Shown piece after piece: positions 47,707 through 57,169 of a stretch of 64,000 nt of DNA. The DNA lies in assembly GCA_914767715.1 (NCBI GenBank), contig OU612071.1:27403681-27467680 (forward strand), in the 5' to 3' direction. Under the pieces are notes generated by a model. That model worked only from the letters and a program-made list of their open reading frames with translations, did not search any database and had not been told where the DNA came from. Numbering within the stretch: position 1 is the stretch's first letter; each line of letters begins with the position of its first letter. This DNA is from Membranipora membranacea (lineage: Eukaryota; Bryozoa; Gymnolaemata; Cheilostomatida; Membraniporidae). The position numbers and the translations under genes were made by a program.

Positions 47707-50624
47707 TTAGGTAGGATTAAATGATAATGATTCATGAGGCTTGGTTGATTTAGTTACAAATGTATGAAAAATATTTGAAAAGGCTGATTTGCCTAGGTTT
47801 GATCTAAATGAGGGTTTAATTATTGCACAGTTGCTACGAAGTGATCGTGTATGTCTGTTTGATTTGCTAACGAGATGAAGTATGTGCTTGGATGCACGGC
47901 TTTTATGGACCCTCGATTTGACAAAATTGTGAAAAAGAAAATTCCTTCCACTGTGGAGAGTATGTAAATTTAGGAGCAAGCGGCCAGATGTGACGGGAAA
48001 TTGTTTGGGGGCTGAAGTTATGATTCTGATTGCTTTATTTTGTACTTTTTCTAATGTATCTGAATTTTTGGCTAAACCATCAAGGTACAATGATGAGCAG
48101 TATTCTACTATAGGTCTGATCAGTGATTTGTAAGTCTTCAATGAGTTTTCTGTCATGTATTTTTTTAGTTTTGATAACAAGTAGACCATTTTGTTTGCTT
48201 TAGAGGCGGTGGCATTAACCTGAGGGGTTAAACTAAGTTCTGAATCAAGAATAACTCCAAGAAGATTGAGTGAATGCTTGGATTCTATTTTCAAATTGTT
48301 TATTTGGATTTGGTAAAAATCTTCTACTTTCCTATTTGAGAAAATACAGTATTGAGTTTTGGATAAGTTGAGTTGAAGGAGATTGTTTGAATACCAATTC
48401 GATACTTCTCTCATCAATGACTCAGATTTATCCATTAAATTAGGGATATCTGTTGCTGTGCAGTAAATAACGGTGTCATCAGCGTAAGCGAATGCAGTTT
48501 TGTGCTTGTTAAGGAGATCATTGATAGCAAGATTGAATAAGATTGGACCTAGAACACTTCCTTGGGGTACTCCACATGTAATCGGTAGTGCACTGGACTG
48601 ATCATGATCACTTTCATGACTTGGGTTCGATGTGAAAGATAGGATGTAAATAATTCTGTTGTTGACTCTGCAAAATTTAGTCGCTTTAGAGTGTGGATGA
48701 GTTGTCCATGATTTATAGTGTCAAATGCTTTACGTACGTCCAAAGAGAGTGCACCTATGAAATTTGGTTGAGGGTTGTCTAGCGTTGTTCTCCAATTTTT
48801 TAAAAGAGAAAGTAGTAACTGTTCACTAGAATGGTGCTTACGAAAACCGAATTGTCGATCTGAGAGTATTCCATGTGTTTCGATAAAGGTCATAATTTGA
48901 TTTTTCATATCTAGCTCAAACACCTTTGATATGATTGGCAGACTGGAAATTGGTCTGTAATTGCAAGGGTCTGTTTAATCGCCCTTCTTAAAGAGTGGGG
49001 TGACCAGGGCTGTTTTTAGGCAGTCAGGGAATATTGATTTCTTGTAGCATTCGTTAATGATCAGGGCTATGGGAAGAGCTAATAGGTCTGCAACAGTTTG
49101 GTACAGGGAAGCTGGAAACATGGTCAAGCCACCCCGTTTATTTGGTTTGAGGGACTTTATCAGTTTTTAGATTGTTTCGCTCTCAACATATGTGAAAGAG
49201 AAACTTGGACCATGGAAAAGGTCAGGTTGTGGATCGATCTTAGGAATAAAAACCGATTGTCCAGTGACCGTGGTGAAATATCTATTAAGGGCATTTGCCT
49301 TGTCAGAGTTTGAGGTGTAGGCAGAGTTTTGATAGCTAATTTTCTCAATTTGATCAGAGGATTTCTTCTTTCCTGTCAGTGATTTCAGGCAGGTAAAAAA
49401 ACTTTTTTCATCTTTAGATAACGAGTCATTTAATAGTCTTTCTTAGCATTCTTAATTTTATTTGTAACAAAGTTTCGAAACTTGTTGAACTGTTTGACTT
49501 GCGCTGTAGCTGGATTAGGTATATCCTTGAATACCCTCGTGTGAAATTTGTTTCTTAAATTAATGAGATGCTGAATATCAGGGAAAAGCCACTGGTTTTT
49601 AGCCCCTCGCACTCTTTTTGTTTTAACCGGAGCATGCTTGTCAATCAGGTCAGAGATAAAGTTTTCGATATTTTCCATGCAACGATTTGTTCATGTCAGT
49701 TGTGGTTTGCAGTAGTGGAAGTTTCGAACAGTCATTATAAAATTCCTCATGATTAATGCTGTGAATATTTCTGGTTCTAATTAGTTTGCGTGGCTGTTTT
49801 ATAGCATGATGTTGATTAATTACTAAGTATGTGGCATACTGATCAGAAATTGATCTATCGCATGTCAGGATCTTGCAACTATTAATGCTAATGTCACTGT
49901 TCACATAGTTGTGGTCTAATAAGCTTTCTCTCCCTAAATGGCTAATGTATGAAATCCCATTAACTTGCTGTAATAGCCCTGCAGACATGAAGCTCTGCTC
50001 TAAATGTGTTTTTTCGTTTGATGAGGAATTCCAATTAATATTAAAATCTCCTAGTAGTATAAACTTATGGCCAACATATTGGTTTTGATGTAGAATTGAG
50101 CTCATCATTGTAATGAATTCGGTTTTGTTAGCATCAGGGGGAAGATAAATTGATCCGATGATGTAGCCGTGTTGGTTGTTTGTGGAAGGTATTTTTATCC
50201 AAACCGAGTCACAAAATTTGGACAGTTTAACACTTAATTGACTTATTATAGAGAATTTATATGAAGATTTTACAAAGAGCGCAGCACCACCTCCCTGGGT
50301 TTTGGTTGTAGATTTTCTGTCACATCTAGCTATTGAGAATCCAGGCAAGTCAACAAGACTATCTGGAATATCAGGAGTGAGCCATGTTTCAGAAACAGAA
50401 AAAATGTCGGTTGACTTAAAAAGATTGAGGCTTTCATAATAAAACATATTTTTATATAATGACCTTACGTTGTGATGTAGAAGTCTCAAATTGTTGCTGG
50501 ATGCAGGCTTCATCTCAGATAGGGAGCTAATAGTATTCCATATGCGGTTATGGTAGCAGAGACTTTGTTCATAAATGTTAGACGAGTTTATTGATGCTTG
50601 GTTTCTTACGCTTAGATTAGCCAT
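47707..50624 (-). pseudogene. LINE ORF2: endonuclease plus reverse transcriptase, broken
   Basis: Endonuclease blocks lie in 50624-49650: LRLLHHNVRSL, FSVSETWLTPDIP, GSIYLPPDANKTEF, ILLGDFNINW, LLDHNYV and RSISDQYATY. The last is normally SDH, so the catalytic His is Gln here. The linker is at 49678-49430. Reverse transcriptase blocks: PASLYQTVADLLALPIALII, KTALVTPLFKKGD-stop-TDPC, NYRPISSLPIISKVFE, DRQFGFRKHHSSEQLL, GALSLDVRKAFDTINH, GVPQGSVLGPILF, and FAYADDTVIYC at about 48496-48464. The thumb and C-terminus continue to 47707. Lesions: stops at 48975-48977 and 49167-49169, and frame changes near 48600, 49432 and 49670. The YADD box itself is intact. No RNase H domain follows. Confidence 0.85.
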
Positions 50625-51930
50625 TGTAGGTCTTGGGAGGGAAGACGTAGGGTTTCTCTACTCGAAACAAAAGCTGATGCTTGTTAAAGGTTATGCCGTT
50701 TGCCAGTGCATTTCCTAGCTGTGTTTCATCATTGAAATTAATTTTTACAGTTCGTAGAGGGTTAGTGCCATCTTTGGTCCTCATTCGGTACACTGTAGCG
50801 TCTTTGAATACTGTTTGGACCTCTTGTTGGAGGTCTTCATTGATTATGTAAATAGGAACATCTTTGATGATGCCAACATGTTGGCTCGGTTGAATGGGTC
50901 GTCTTGCTGATGAGCCTCCAAGTGCTTCAGCTTCCCATTCTTTTATTATTATATCTACTTGTTCAGGTTTTGTTATCTGTATTATGAATTTTGGGCCGGC
51001 CGAGTTGAACTTGTATCGCTTGATAAAGTCAATCATCGTTGGTCCGTTTAATTTGCCGATTGCTTTTCTCACGTCATCCTGACTGATTGACGTGAAGTCC
51101 TGTTTTGTACTGTGTGTTATAAAGCATTTCTCATGGTCGAATTCAGGGGTAGATTTGTCAGTATATTGACTTTTTGGTGGTTGTGTAAGGCGCTGATCTT
51201 GACGTTGCTGTGTTTGTTGCTGCTGTTGTTGCTTTTGCTGCTGTTGTTGCTGTTGTTGTGTCTGTTGAGGTTGTTCTCGTTGGTTGAGAGATTGGTGATA
51301 TTGGTTTCTTTGTTCAGTGAAAGCTGACTTAGGCGGAATCGGTTGTTGGATATTTCTCATTACTGCCTGACGATAATCAGCTGGGGTTGAGGAGACTTTG
51401 TCAAGTTTGGCCTCCATCATGATTAGTTTCTCTGACATGACTTGAACTGCTCTCTCAATGGGGTTTTCATTTGGTATAGAGAATGCTTCTAGCTTAGCAT
51501 GCATCTGCTCTAGTCTGTCAGACATAATTTCGATGATGCTCAGCATTTTCTGGCATGATTGGCAGTGGTCCAGGTCAGACTCTGCTTGCAGTGAATAAGT
51601 GTCCATGTTCTCTGTTGTCATCATGGAAAGCGGTGTAGAAGGGCCTGTGGATGTTGATGTTTTGTTGCTGTCGCTGCTTGTGCCTAATCCGGTACTAGCA
51701 TCCTTTGTAGATACTTTGGTATAATATTTGATTGGATTTGATAATCCTCCAGTTGTTTTAAGATATTTTAAAGCAGCTGCCTCCGTCTCATACCCTTTGT
51801 GTTTATTTCCACTGTAGCCGTTCACTTGGAGATTGGCAGTATCCCAATCGTTATATAGTCCAACTTTATGCCCAGCAATGACAGCATAAAATTTAAATCT
51901 TTTGCCTGATTTATTCAAATCAAGCGCCAT
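50617..51930 (-). CDS. LINE ORF1 protein with RNase H1/viroplasmin-like N-terminal domain
   Basis: Intact 437-codon frame. Residues about 13-57 (FKFYAVIAGHKVGLYNDWDT, then QVNGYSGNKHKGYETEAAAL and KYL) match the small RNA:DNA hybrid-binding domain at the N-terminus of eukaryotic RNase H1. The match is the order FYAV..G...G.Y..W.....QV.G..G.K.K...T...A..YL. The same fold occurs in caulimovirus viroplasmin. A Ser/Thr-rich stretch follows, then Cys-x-x-Cys and a predicted coiled coil (about 120-180, KMLSIIEIMSDRLEQMHAKL and EKLIMMEAKLDKV). Next come a Gln-rich tract (about 215-250) and a C-terminal part (about 280-435) that may hold an RRM-like fold, as in other LINE ORF1 proteins. The expected role is nucleic-acid binding or chaperoning in the LINE particle. 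Start at ATG 51928-51930; the stop overlaps the ORF2 start (ATGGCTAA). Confidence 0.82.
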   Translation of the reverse strand: MALDLNKSGKRFKFYAVIAGHKVGLYNDWDTANLQVNGYSGNKHKGYETEAAALKYLKTTGGLSNPIKYYTKVSTKDASTGLGTSSDSNKTSTSTGPSTPLSMMTTENMDTYSLQAESDLDHCQSCQKMLSIIEIMSDRLEQMHAKLEAFSIPNENPIERAVQVMSEKLIMMEAKLDKVSSTPADYRQAVMRNIQQPIPPKSAFTEQRNQYHQSLNQREQPQQTQQQQQQQQKQQQQQQTQQRQDQRLTQPPKSQYTDKSTPEFDHEKCFITHSTKQDFTSISQDDVRKAIGKLNGPTMIDFIKRYKFNSAGPKFIIQITKPEQVDIIIKEWEAEALGGSSARRPIQPSQHVGIIKDVPIYIINEDLQQEVQTVFKDATVYRMRTKDGTNPLRTVKINFNDETQLGNALANGITFNKHQLLFRVEKPYVFPPKTYNG

Positions 51931-52619
51931 GATAGTAGAATTTCTTTTTATCTAGCCATAAATAGCAATTAGTAGAGAGCGTGAATCAAAAACACAACCT
52001 CTCTGCTCCACTGCTCACTACTATCTTAGCTGCCAATAGAGTTGTTTGGAGAGAAGAAAACCAAATAGCTAAAATAACACCAGCTAGCCGGCATAGATAG
52101 ACCTTTTGGCCATCAATTTTAGAATAACTGTAATTTAAGAAGGATCCAAAATATGTATTAAACATTTTCTTTTAAACGGAGAACTGATTAAATGGTACAG
52201 GAGATGTATTCGTTGTTAGTGCTGCTATAACTGCATTAAGATTTATATTGTAGAAATCTCTAGCAATGGAGGAACACGTTCTCAAAACGAGTGTTAAACA
52301 AAATGGCGATCCACTTATATTATGGCCATAGATCATTCGTTGGAGCAAGAACCGGCAGTACGACTTGTTCTGGCAGCTGATAACAAAGCCTCTCATTTGA
52401 TTCCAACAGCTGATCATCTGGAGACACCTCGTGGGCTGAAGGCAGGTTGGCACCTAGAAGCGGATCTAACTGACTTCTCATCTGGTAAGCTGACATCAGC
52501 TATCATGAATAGTTGCCTTTGTTAACACATTGCTTGCTATTACATACATACTGGTTTCTTTTATAATGTATGTGCAGGCTTATTTTATTTGGTCTGCACG
52601 TACATACAGACGGTGATAA

Positions 52620-53290
52620 AAAAAGTGTGCCTTCATGCGCTCTGGAGTTCCAGACCACAACTGCATTGTGGGCATCACAGCTTCTTGTTGCTAATACCAT
52701 AGGGGTCGCCTGATTCTGCCAATTGAAATAATATTTTCCCACCTATTTGTCAATATATATAATAGATAATGAGGAGTCCCTTCCCTGCAATGCAAACTAT
52801 TATCTTGTTTTCTCCTAACCATCAACCTGACTTTGAACATAGCAATACTGTTCAACGGAGGTTTCGCAGCACAGTTTTTCAAAATACTCAACACAGTACA
52901 CATAGCCACCCACACTGTGAAGTCATTTTTCAATCACCAAGCAGGGTATCTCCATGTGGTAAGACACGATATTTATACCGTTGAATTGTGTTACATCGGG
53001 CGTACCATCAGTATATGTCGCATAGTCCTGCTGCTGCTGACAACCATTATTACTTAGAAGTAACCTGTTTTTGTTATTCTCATTGAGGCTTGCGCAGGTG
53101 AAATGTTATAAAATCTGAATGAGTTGGGTGATTAACAAGGAGCATGACAGGGAGCTTAAGCAGGTGACAGATGTCGTTAAAGCTCAAGGGCAAGGGGTAC
53201 TAGTGGAAGTAACAGGAGATGGTTGGTGCAACATACCAGGCCACAGCGCCCACTTTGGTCTCCACTGCCTAATGGATGTCAACAGCTAGA
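52620..53290 (+). pseudogene. Degraded DDE-type transposon protein (GDGRxDxPGHSA family)
   Basis: Pieces in order: CALEFQTTTALWASQLLVAN (52640-52700); NIAILFNGGFAAQFFKILNT, then KSFFNHQAGYLHV (52833-52960); and ELKQVTDVVKAQGQGVLVEV, GDGWCNIPGHSAHFGLHCLM and DVNS-stop (53150-53290). The order (ILFSGG, FFRHQ, GDGRCDSPGHSAKYGTYTLMD) is that of a protein common in invertebrates and fish, which I take to be transposon-derived, possibly Kolobok- or Mutator-like. The GDGR and CD positions are changed (GDGW, CN). Frame changes separate the pieces. Family assignment is by memory of the motif only. Confidence 0.5.
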
Positions 53291-53454
53291 AGATCTAGGC
53301 GCCAATGTATTGAAGGTAAAACTAACATTGTATCTAAAGTGTTTAACACATTACTTGCCCCAATATTAATGCATGTTTAGATTACTATGAGCTATATTCT
53401 GACTGCCAGTTTTAGAAAACAGCTAGGACTGGGATACAGATTCCTGTCTCCTGA

Positions 53455-53925
53455 GTACAATGACTTACCTCATCGAGTCCTTGCACCAAAGAACACCGGT
53501 CGTCACCGCAGTATTCGATTTCGCCAAAGCTTCCGATGTTGTCTCACAACAGAAGCTGCTCATTAAACTACGTGCCATTGGAATCTATCACTCAACACCC
53601 AACGGGATAGCATACCAGCTATCAAACCGTACTATTTCTGTTACAGTTAATGGAGCGCAATCTACCTGACATGATGTTACCTCTGGTGTCGCCCAGGACA
53701 GTGTCCTGGGACCACTTCAGTTTCTAATTTCTTTTATAAATGACATCCCTACTTGTGTTTAAAACCGTAATCTTGGTTTATTAGCAGATGACTCCTTGAT
53801 TTATAATGCCTGATACAATGACATCGGCTATCCAAATTACTAAAAATATATCCATAAAATGGCTCAAACAAAGCCTTATGCTAACAGATATGCAAAATAC
53901 TACTTTGAGGATATAAGTTGCATAC
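53455..53925 (+). mobile_element. LINE reverse transcriptase fragment
   Basis: It reads LIESLHQRTPVVTAVFDFAK, ASDVVSQQKLLIKLRAIGIY, NGIAYQLSNRTISVTVNGAQ and DVTSGVAQDSVLGPLQF, then LLADDSLIYN. These are the palm blocks with a V/LADD catalytic box. Three stops interrupt it. Closely similar to the 41.9-kb fragment (FSKACDVVSHSKL, YWLQNRNLSV), so the same LINE family. Confidence 0.75.
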
Positions 53926-53951
53926 TCCAAACTGCTAGTCCTCCGCCGTTG

Positions 53952-54725
53952 ATGGATTTGAACCCAACTCCTACCCCAGTTATGGCCCAGAGTCAAAAGA
54001 GAAAAGCCCCATCTCCGGAAAACTCTCCCCCAAGGCCTGCTTCTTACGACCCCCTTAGTGATTCTGACAGGCAAGTTCGTAAGCTGATGCAGATGTTTTC
54101 AGAGTTTAAAAACACTCTGAATGACAGGCAGCACGACCTTGATCTCCTGGATGAGAAAGAAGGGGAACTAGAGGTTAATTACAGGTATCACAAGGATAAC
54201 ATTGAAGATCGCCGTAAGGCTATCCTCGAGGCCCAAGAGAGAGATAATCTTACCAAAGCCGCCATTTCCCAAGTTGATGAGTGCATGGGTATGCTCAATG
54301 CCACATATCTCTCTAACAGCCCAATAACCCACCGCTCCAAAACCCCTATGGAGACTGACACAGTTCCAGTTATCTCCAATGTAAGATCTATACCTGTTGA
54401 CTCTGTGACCCAGACCCCTGCGACCCTGATAACTCACACAGAGTTAGTTACATCCAACCCGTTATCTTTACCAGCTATAGCCGTTCCAACTAATACCAAA
54501 ACCGTTGGTAACCAGGCCAATGTTCCCTCCCATGACCCTAAAAGAGGTAACAAACCAACTGGTGCTTGGTGTGCATCACCACCCAGTGGTGCGTCTACTT
54601 TAACCGATATGGAAGTCGATCAAACACCAGACGATACCCAAACTTTGATCATCAGTCATTCCAGAAGCGACCCGTCCTTTTTTGTTGGTGATACATATAG
54701 GAAAAAAAACGTAAGGCCTAAATAA
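53952..54725 (+). CDS. Unrecognised 257-residue coiled-coil protein (retroelement ORF1-like?)
   Basis: The frame is open from 53859; ATG 53952 is preferred because everything before it overlaps LINE sequence. The product has a Pro/Lys-rich, nuclear-signal-like start (SQKRKAPSPENSPPRPASYD), then a charged helical stretch with heptad-like spacing (VRKLMQMFSEFKNTLNDRQH through EDRRKAILEAQERDNLTKAA), then a long Thr/Ser/Pro/Val-rich low-complexity half, and ends KKNVRPK. No zinc knuckle or RRM is visible. Its intactness next to broken LINE pieces and its composition suggest a retroelement ORF1 or a recently captured gene; a host single-exon gene is also possible. I do not recognise it. Confidence 0.4.
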   Translation: MDLNPTPTPVMAQSQKRKAPSPENSPPRPASYDPLSDSDRQVRKLMQMFSEFKNTLNDRQHDLDLLDEKEGELEVNYRYHKDNIEDRRKAILEAQERDNLTKAAISQVDECMGMLNATYLSNSPITHRSKTPMETDTVPVISNVRSIPVDSVTQTPATLITHTELVTSNPLSLPAIAVPTNTKTVGNQANVPSHDPKRGNKPTGAWCASPPSGASTLTDMEVDQTPDDTQTLIISHSRSDPSFFVGDTYRKKNVRPK

Positions 54726-55379
54726 GATATGAAATTGAGATCAGACATTGATTAATCGCTACGCTAAACAATATAAGGTACAGAGAAGCACTGGGAGGCT
54801 GTCAAAAGCTTCTCTGCTGAAAGATATGTCTCAAAGCTCAAAATTCTACCATTGCCATTGCTAGCAAAAAAAGCAAGAAAACCGAAGGAGTGATATCGAT
54901 AAATCTATTAGAGAATTCCGATTCTATAGCCAACAACCACCGAAAAGCATTGTTGTGTGTATATGCAGTCATGGTTTGCAGAAAAAGTTTAAGTTATAAA
55001 GCACTCTTATTACACCTACCAAACTGTTGTGATACAATGTGTAGAGTATTGTTTTCACAAATTGAAAAAAGACAGGCAATGTAACTGTGTATATATGTCA
55101 TACTTGCAGCAGTTGCATTAACAATCAAAAAACCCCTGCTCAGGCATCAATAAATAACCCGCAAATATATGAACCTGACCCAACATTGATGTTTTAATCG
55201 CCCTAGAGCAACAGCTGATATCTTTATTTTTGCCATTTGAAAAATCATCGAGCTAAATCGATCGCAGGTCTGAAGCATGCATATATCAAATAAACGGTAC
55301 ATATGCCAGAATATTAGATGTTTATCCTCTTAGCGAGAAACAGACCCAAACTAGTAACAAAAAATATTTCTTGCATTAA
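54726..55379. other. No gene recognised
   Basis: Short frames only (54890-55084, 64 codons). The region may belong to the element that carries the preceding ORF. Confidence 0.4.
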
Positions 55380-55680
55380 AATCATGGTTGACCCTATTTT
55401 TGTTCTATTCTTCCCTGATATTCTGAGGACAAAATTACAGTGAGTTGACCGGGAAAGCTAAGGACGTGATGTCGCCCCACCATGAAGGGTCTATGTACAT
55501 TGTTGGCAGTTACCAACTGGTGGAGATCTATAATCCAAACGAGCTAGTGGAATCCAATAACGTTACAGGGCGAAAAATGAGCCTGGTGGTGACACGAGAG
55601 TCTTGAATGCCGAATCAGGCTTTAAATAAAACTGTTATTTTCAACTGAATGTACAAGTGATAATTATCCAGATTGTGAAT
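55380..55680 (+). repeat. Dispersed repeat R1, copy 2
   Basis: Second copy of the repeat at 38865-39170, same strand, with shared blocks GAGGACAAAATTAC, GAGCCTGG.GGTGA, GAGAGTCTTGAATGCC and TCAGGCTTTAA. Roughly 70 per cent alike by eye. Confidence 0.65.
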
Positions 55681-56850
55681 GGTTAAGCTGCTAACGGACA
55701 GCGTAGTTACATCAAGTCAATAAAGAATGATTACATAACAGTTAATCTTATAATTTGGGTTATAATATCTCTGCAATGTATACCATTCTCTAATAGCAAA
55801 CAGCACTTTTACACCCACTGAGACTTACTGAGGTAAAGTGCTTCAGGATCCTGCGCAACATTCTACATTCTACCTACAGTCGGTCAGCGTGATGGCAAGC
55901 ACTCTTGCAGACCTCGCAGGATTAGCATCAAGTCCCCAACACAGCGTTACAGGTTACTGCATTTTCTTCTGCTGACAGAGGTCATCTCAGGCGAGTTGTT
56001 ATTGAGTTATGCTAGCTGAGTTGTAGGTAACAGTAAGTGTTGCATATAGAATTATTGCAGGTTTTAATGACTGTTTAACTGAAGAAGGTTTTAAAGTTAG
56101 GAACTTAAATGTACGAATCAGATAACTGTCTTTGTCTGATTGAGGGGTACCCAGTGGAAGTGGAATGGATTCTATTAAACTTTTTTATGGTGTAGTGTAG
56201 ACAAAGACCTGGATAGTAAGATTCATTGTTTACTCGGACCTTGTTGCAACAGCAGTATAGTGAATAAAATATAGGACATAGGACAAAAAATAGGACATCA
56301 AATATGTAGGACTACATGTCTTGTAGTGCATTGCGGCGATTGAGATAGTTTGCCAAGTGTCATATTTGTCTAGAATTGTCGATGATGTCATGGTGAATGG
56401 CATAAAGCGATAGGAGAAGACTTCCCGGAGACAATGAGTGACAAATCTCCAATCTATGTCATTACTCATGAAAAATGCAGCAGTGGCATTACATTGAGTT
56501 GAGTATGAGGTTAATAAAACTCTGAATATTGCGGTTAAGAGTGGCTCCAGGGAACTTTATCCTCTAGCTGAATACTGTACCAGATCAAGAATGTTCAAAT
56601 TTTTATTAATAAGCAGTGGTGGTATCGAATGTTTTATTAAATACAGATTGATTTGAGCCGTTTCATCTGTCTCCTCTCAGCCAACATGTCAAAGTAAACT
56701 TTGAATTTGAAAAACAAAGTATTTACCTGATAGTGAACAAGGCAATTACTTTCTATAATAAAACTGATAACTGAATGATTCTTCCCCTAAAAGATTTATA
56801 TCTGTGATATGGTAATTTTTTAAACATCTCTTCATTAATCTTATTTCTAG
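55681..56850. other. No gene recognised
   Basis: Only short frames; a 79-codon minus-strand frame at 56230-56469 has no support. Confidence 0.4.
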
Positions 56851-57050
56851 TCTGTCCAAAGGAAGCTATGATGAATATCAGAGATTGCAGGAGAAAGGCG
56901 CAGCTGACTTCAACACTAACATCCCGTTAAATATGGATGCTGCCCGTCAGGAGAAGATAGTAGAGAAAACGGAGAAGCTCTCCGGGAGAAAAGAAACTTG
57001 TACTGAACATTCTCAAGTGGGTGGAGTGGCTTTGAATATCATACAGGCAA
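56851..57050 (+). CDS. Candidate internal exon, unrecognised
   Basis: After a good acceptor (TTATTTCTAG) the frame reads LSKGSYDEYQRLQEKGAADF, then NMDAARQEKIVEKTEKLSGR. It is charged and probably helical, with strongly coding-like composition. A donor is not certain: GTGGGT near 57016 or GTGGAG four bases later are possible. It may belong with the exons at 60990 and 61964. No family recognised. Confidence 0.35.
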
Positions 57051-57169
57051 AAATAATTCATTTATATTTCTGGATAGTGTGGATATGGGCTAAATTGTCA
57101 CCAAATATACAAATAAACATGCAGCATCAAGATACAGCGGGACAACACAGCTTCCACAATGAGTGATAA

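Larger units (their letters stand above)
47455..52000 (-). mobile_element. Nearly complete two-ORF LINE (CR1/L2-like) with (AAATA/TTTA)n tail
   Basis: Read on the minus strand: a 5' UTR (from about 52000 or slightly beyond), ORF1 at 51930-50617, ORF2 from 50624 with an 8-base overlap, and a 3' UTR. It ends in a short tandem repeat (TTTATTTATTTATTTATT on the plus strand, 47458-47478), as CR1-type LINEs do. The total is about 4.5 kb. Target duplications could not be defined. ORF2 is broken and ORF1 is intact. The tail abuts the 3' end of the plus-strand LINE, so two LINEs lie tail to tail. Confidence 0.85.

Noticed and set aside
51112-51327. Plus-strand frame rich in Leu (runs of Leu codons)
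   Set aside because: It is the complement of the Gln-rich tract of LINE ORF1 on the minus strand, so a shadow.
54168-54437. Minus-strand 89-codon frame under the coiled-coil ORF
   Set aside because: The plus strand has the longer, coding-like frame; the minus frame has no domain.
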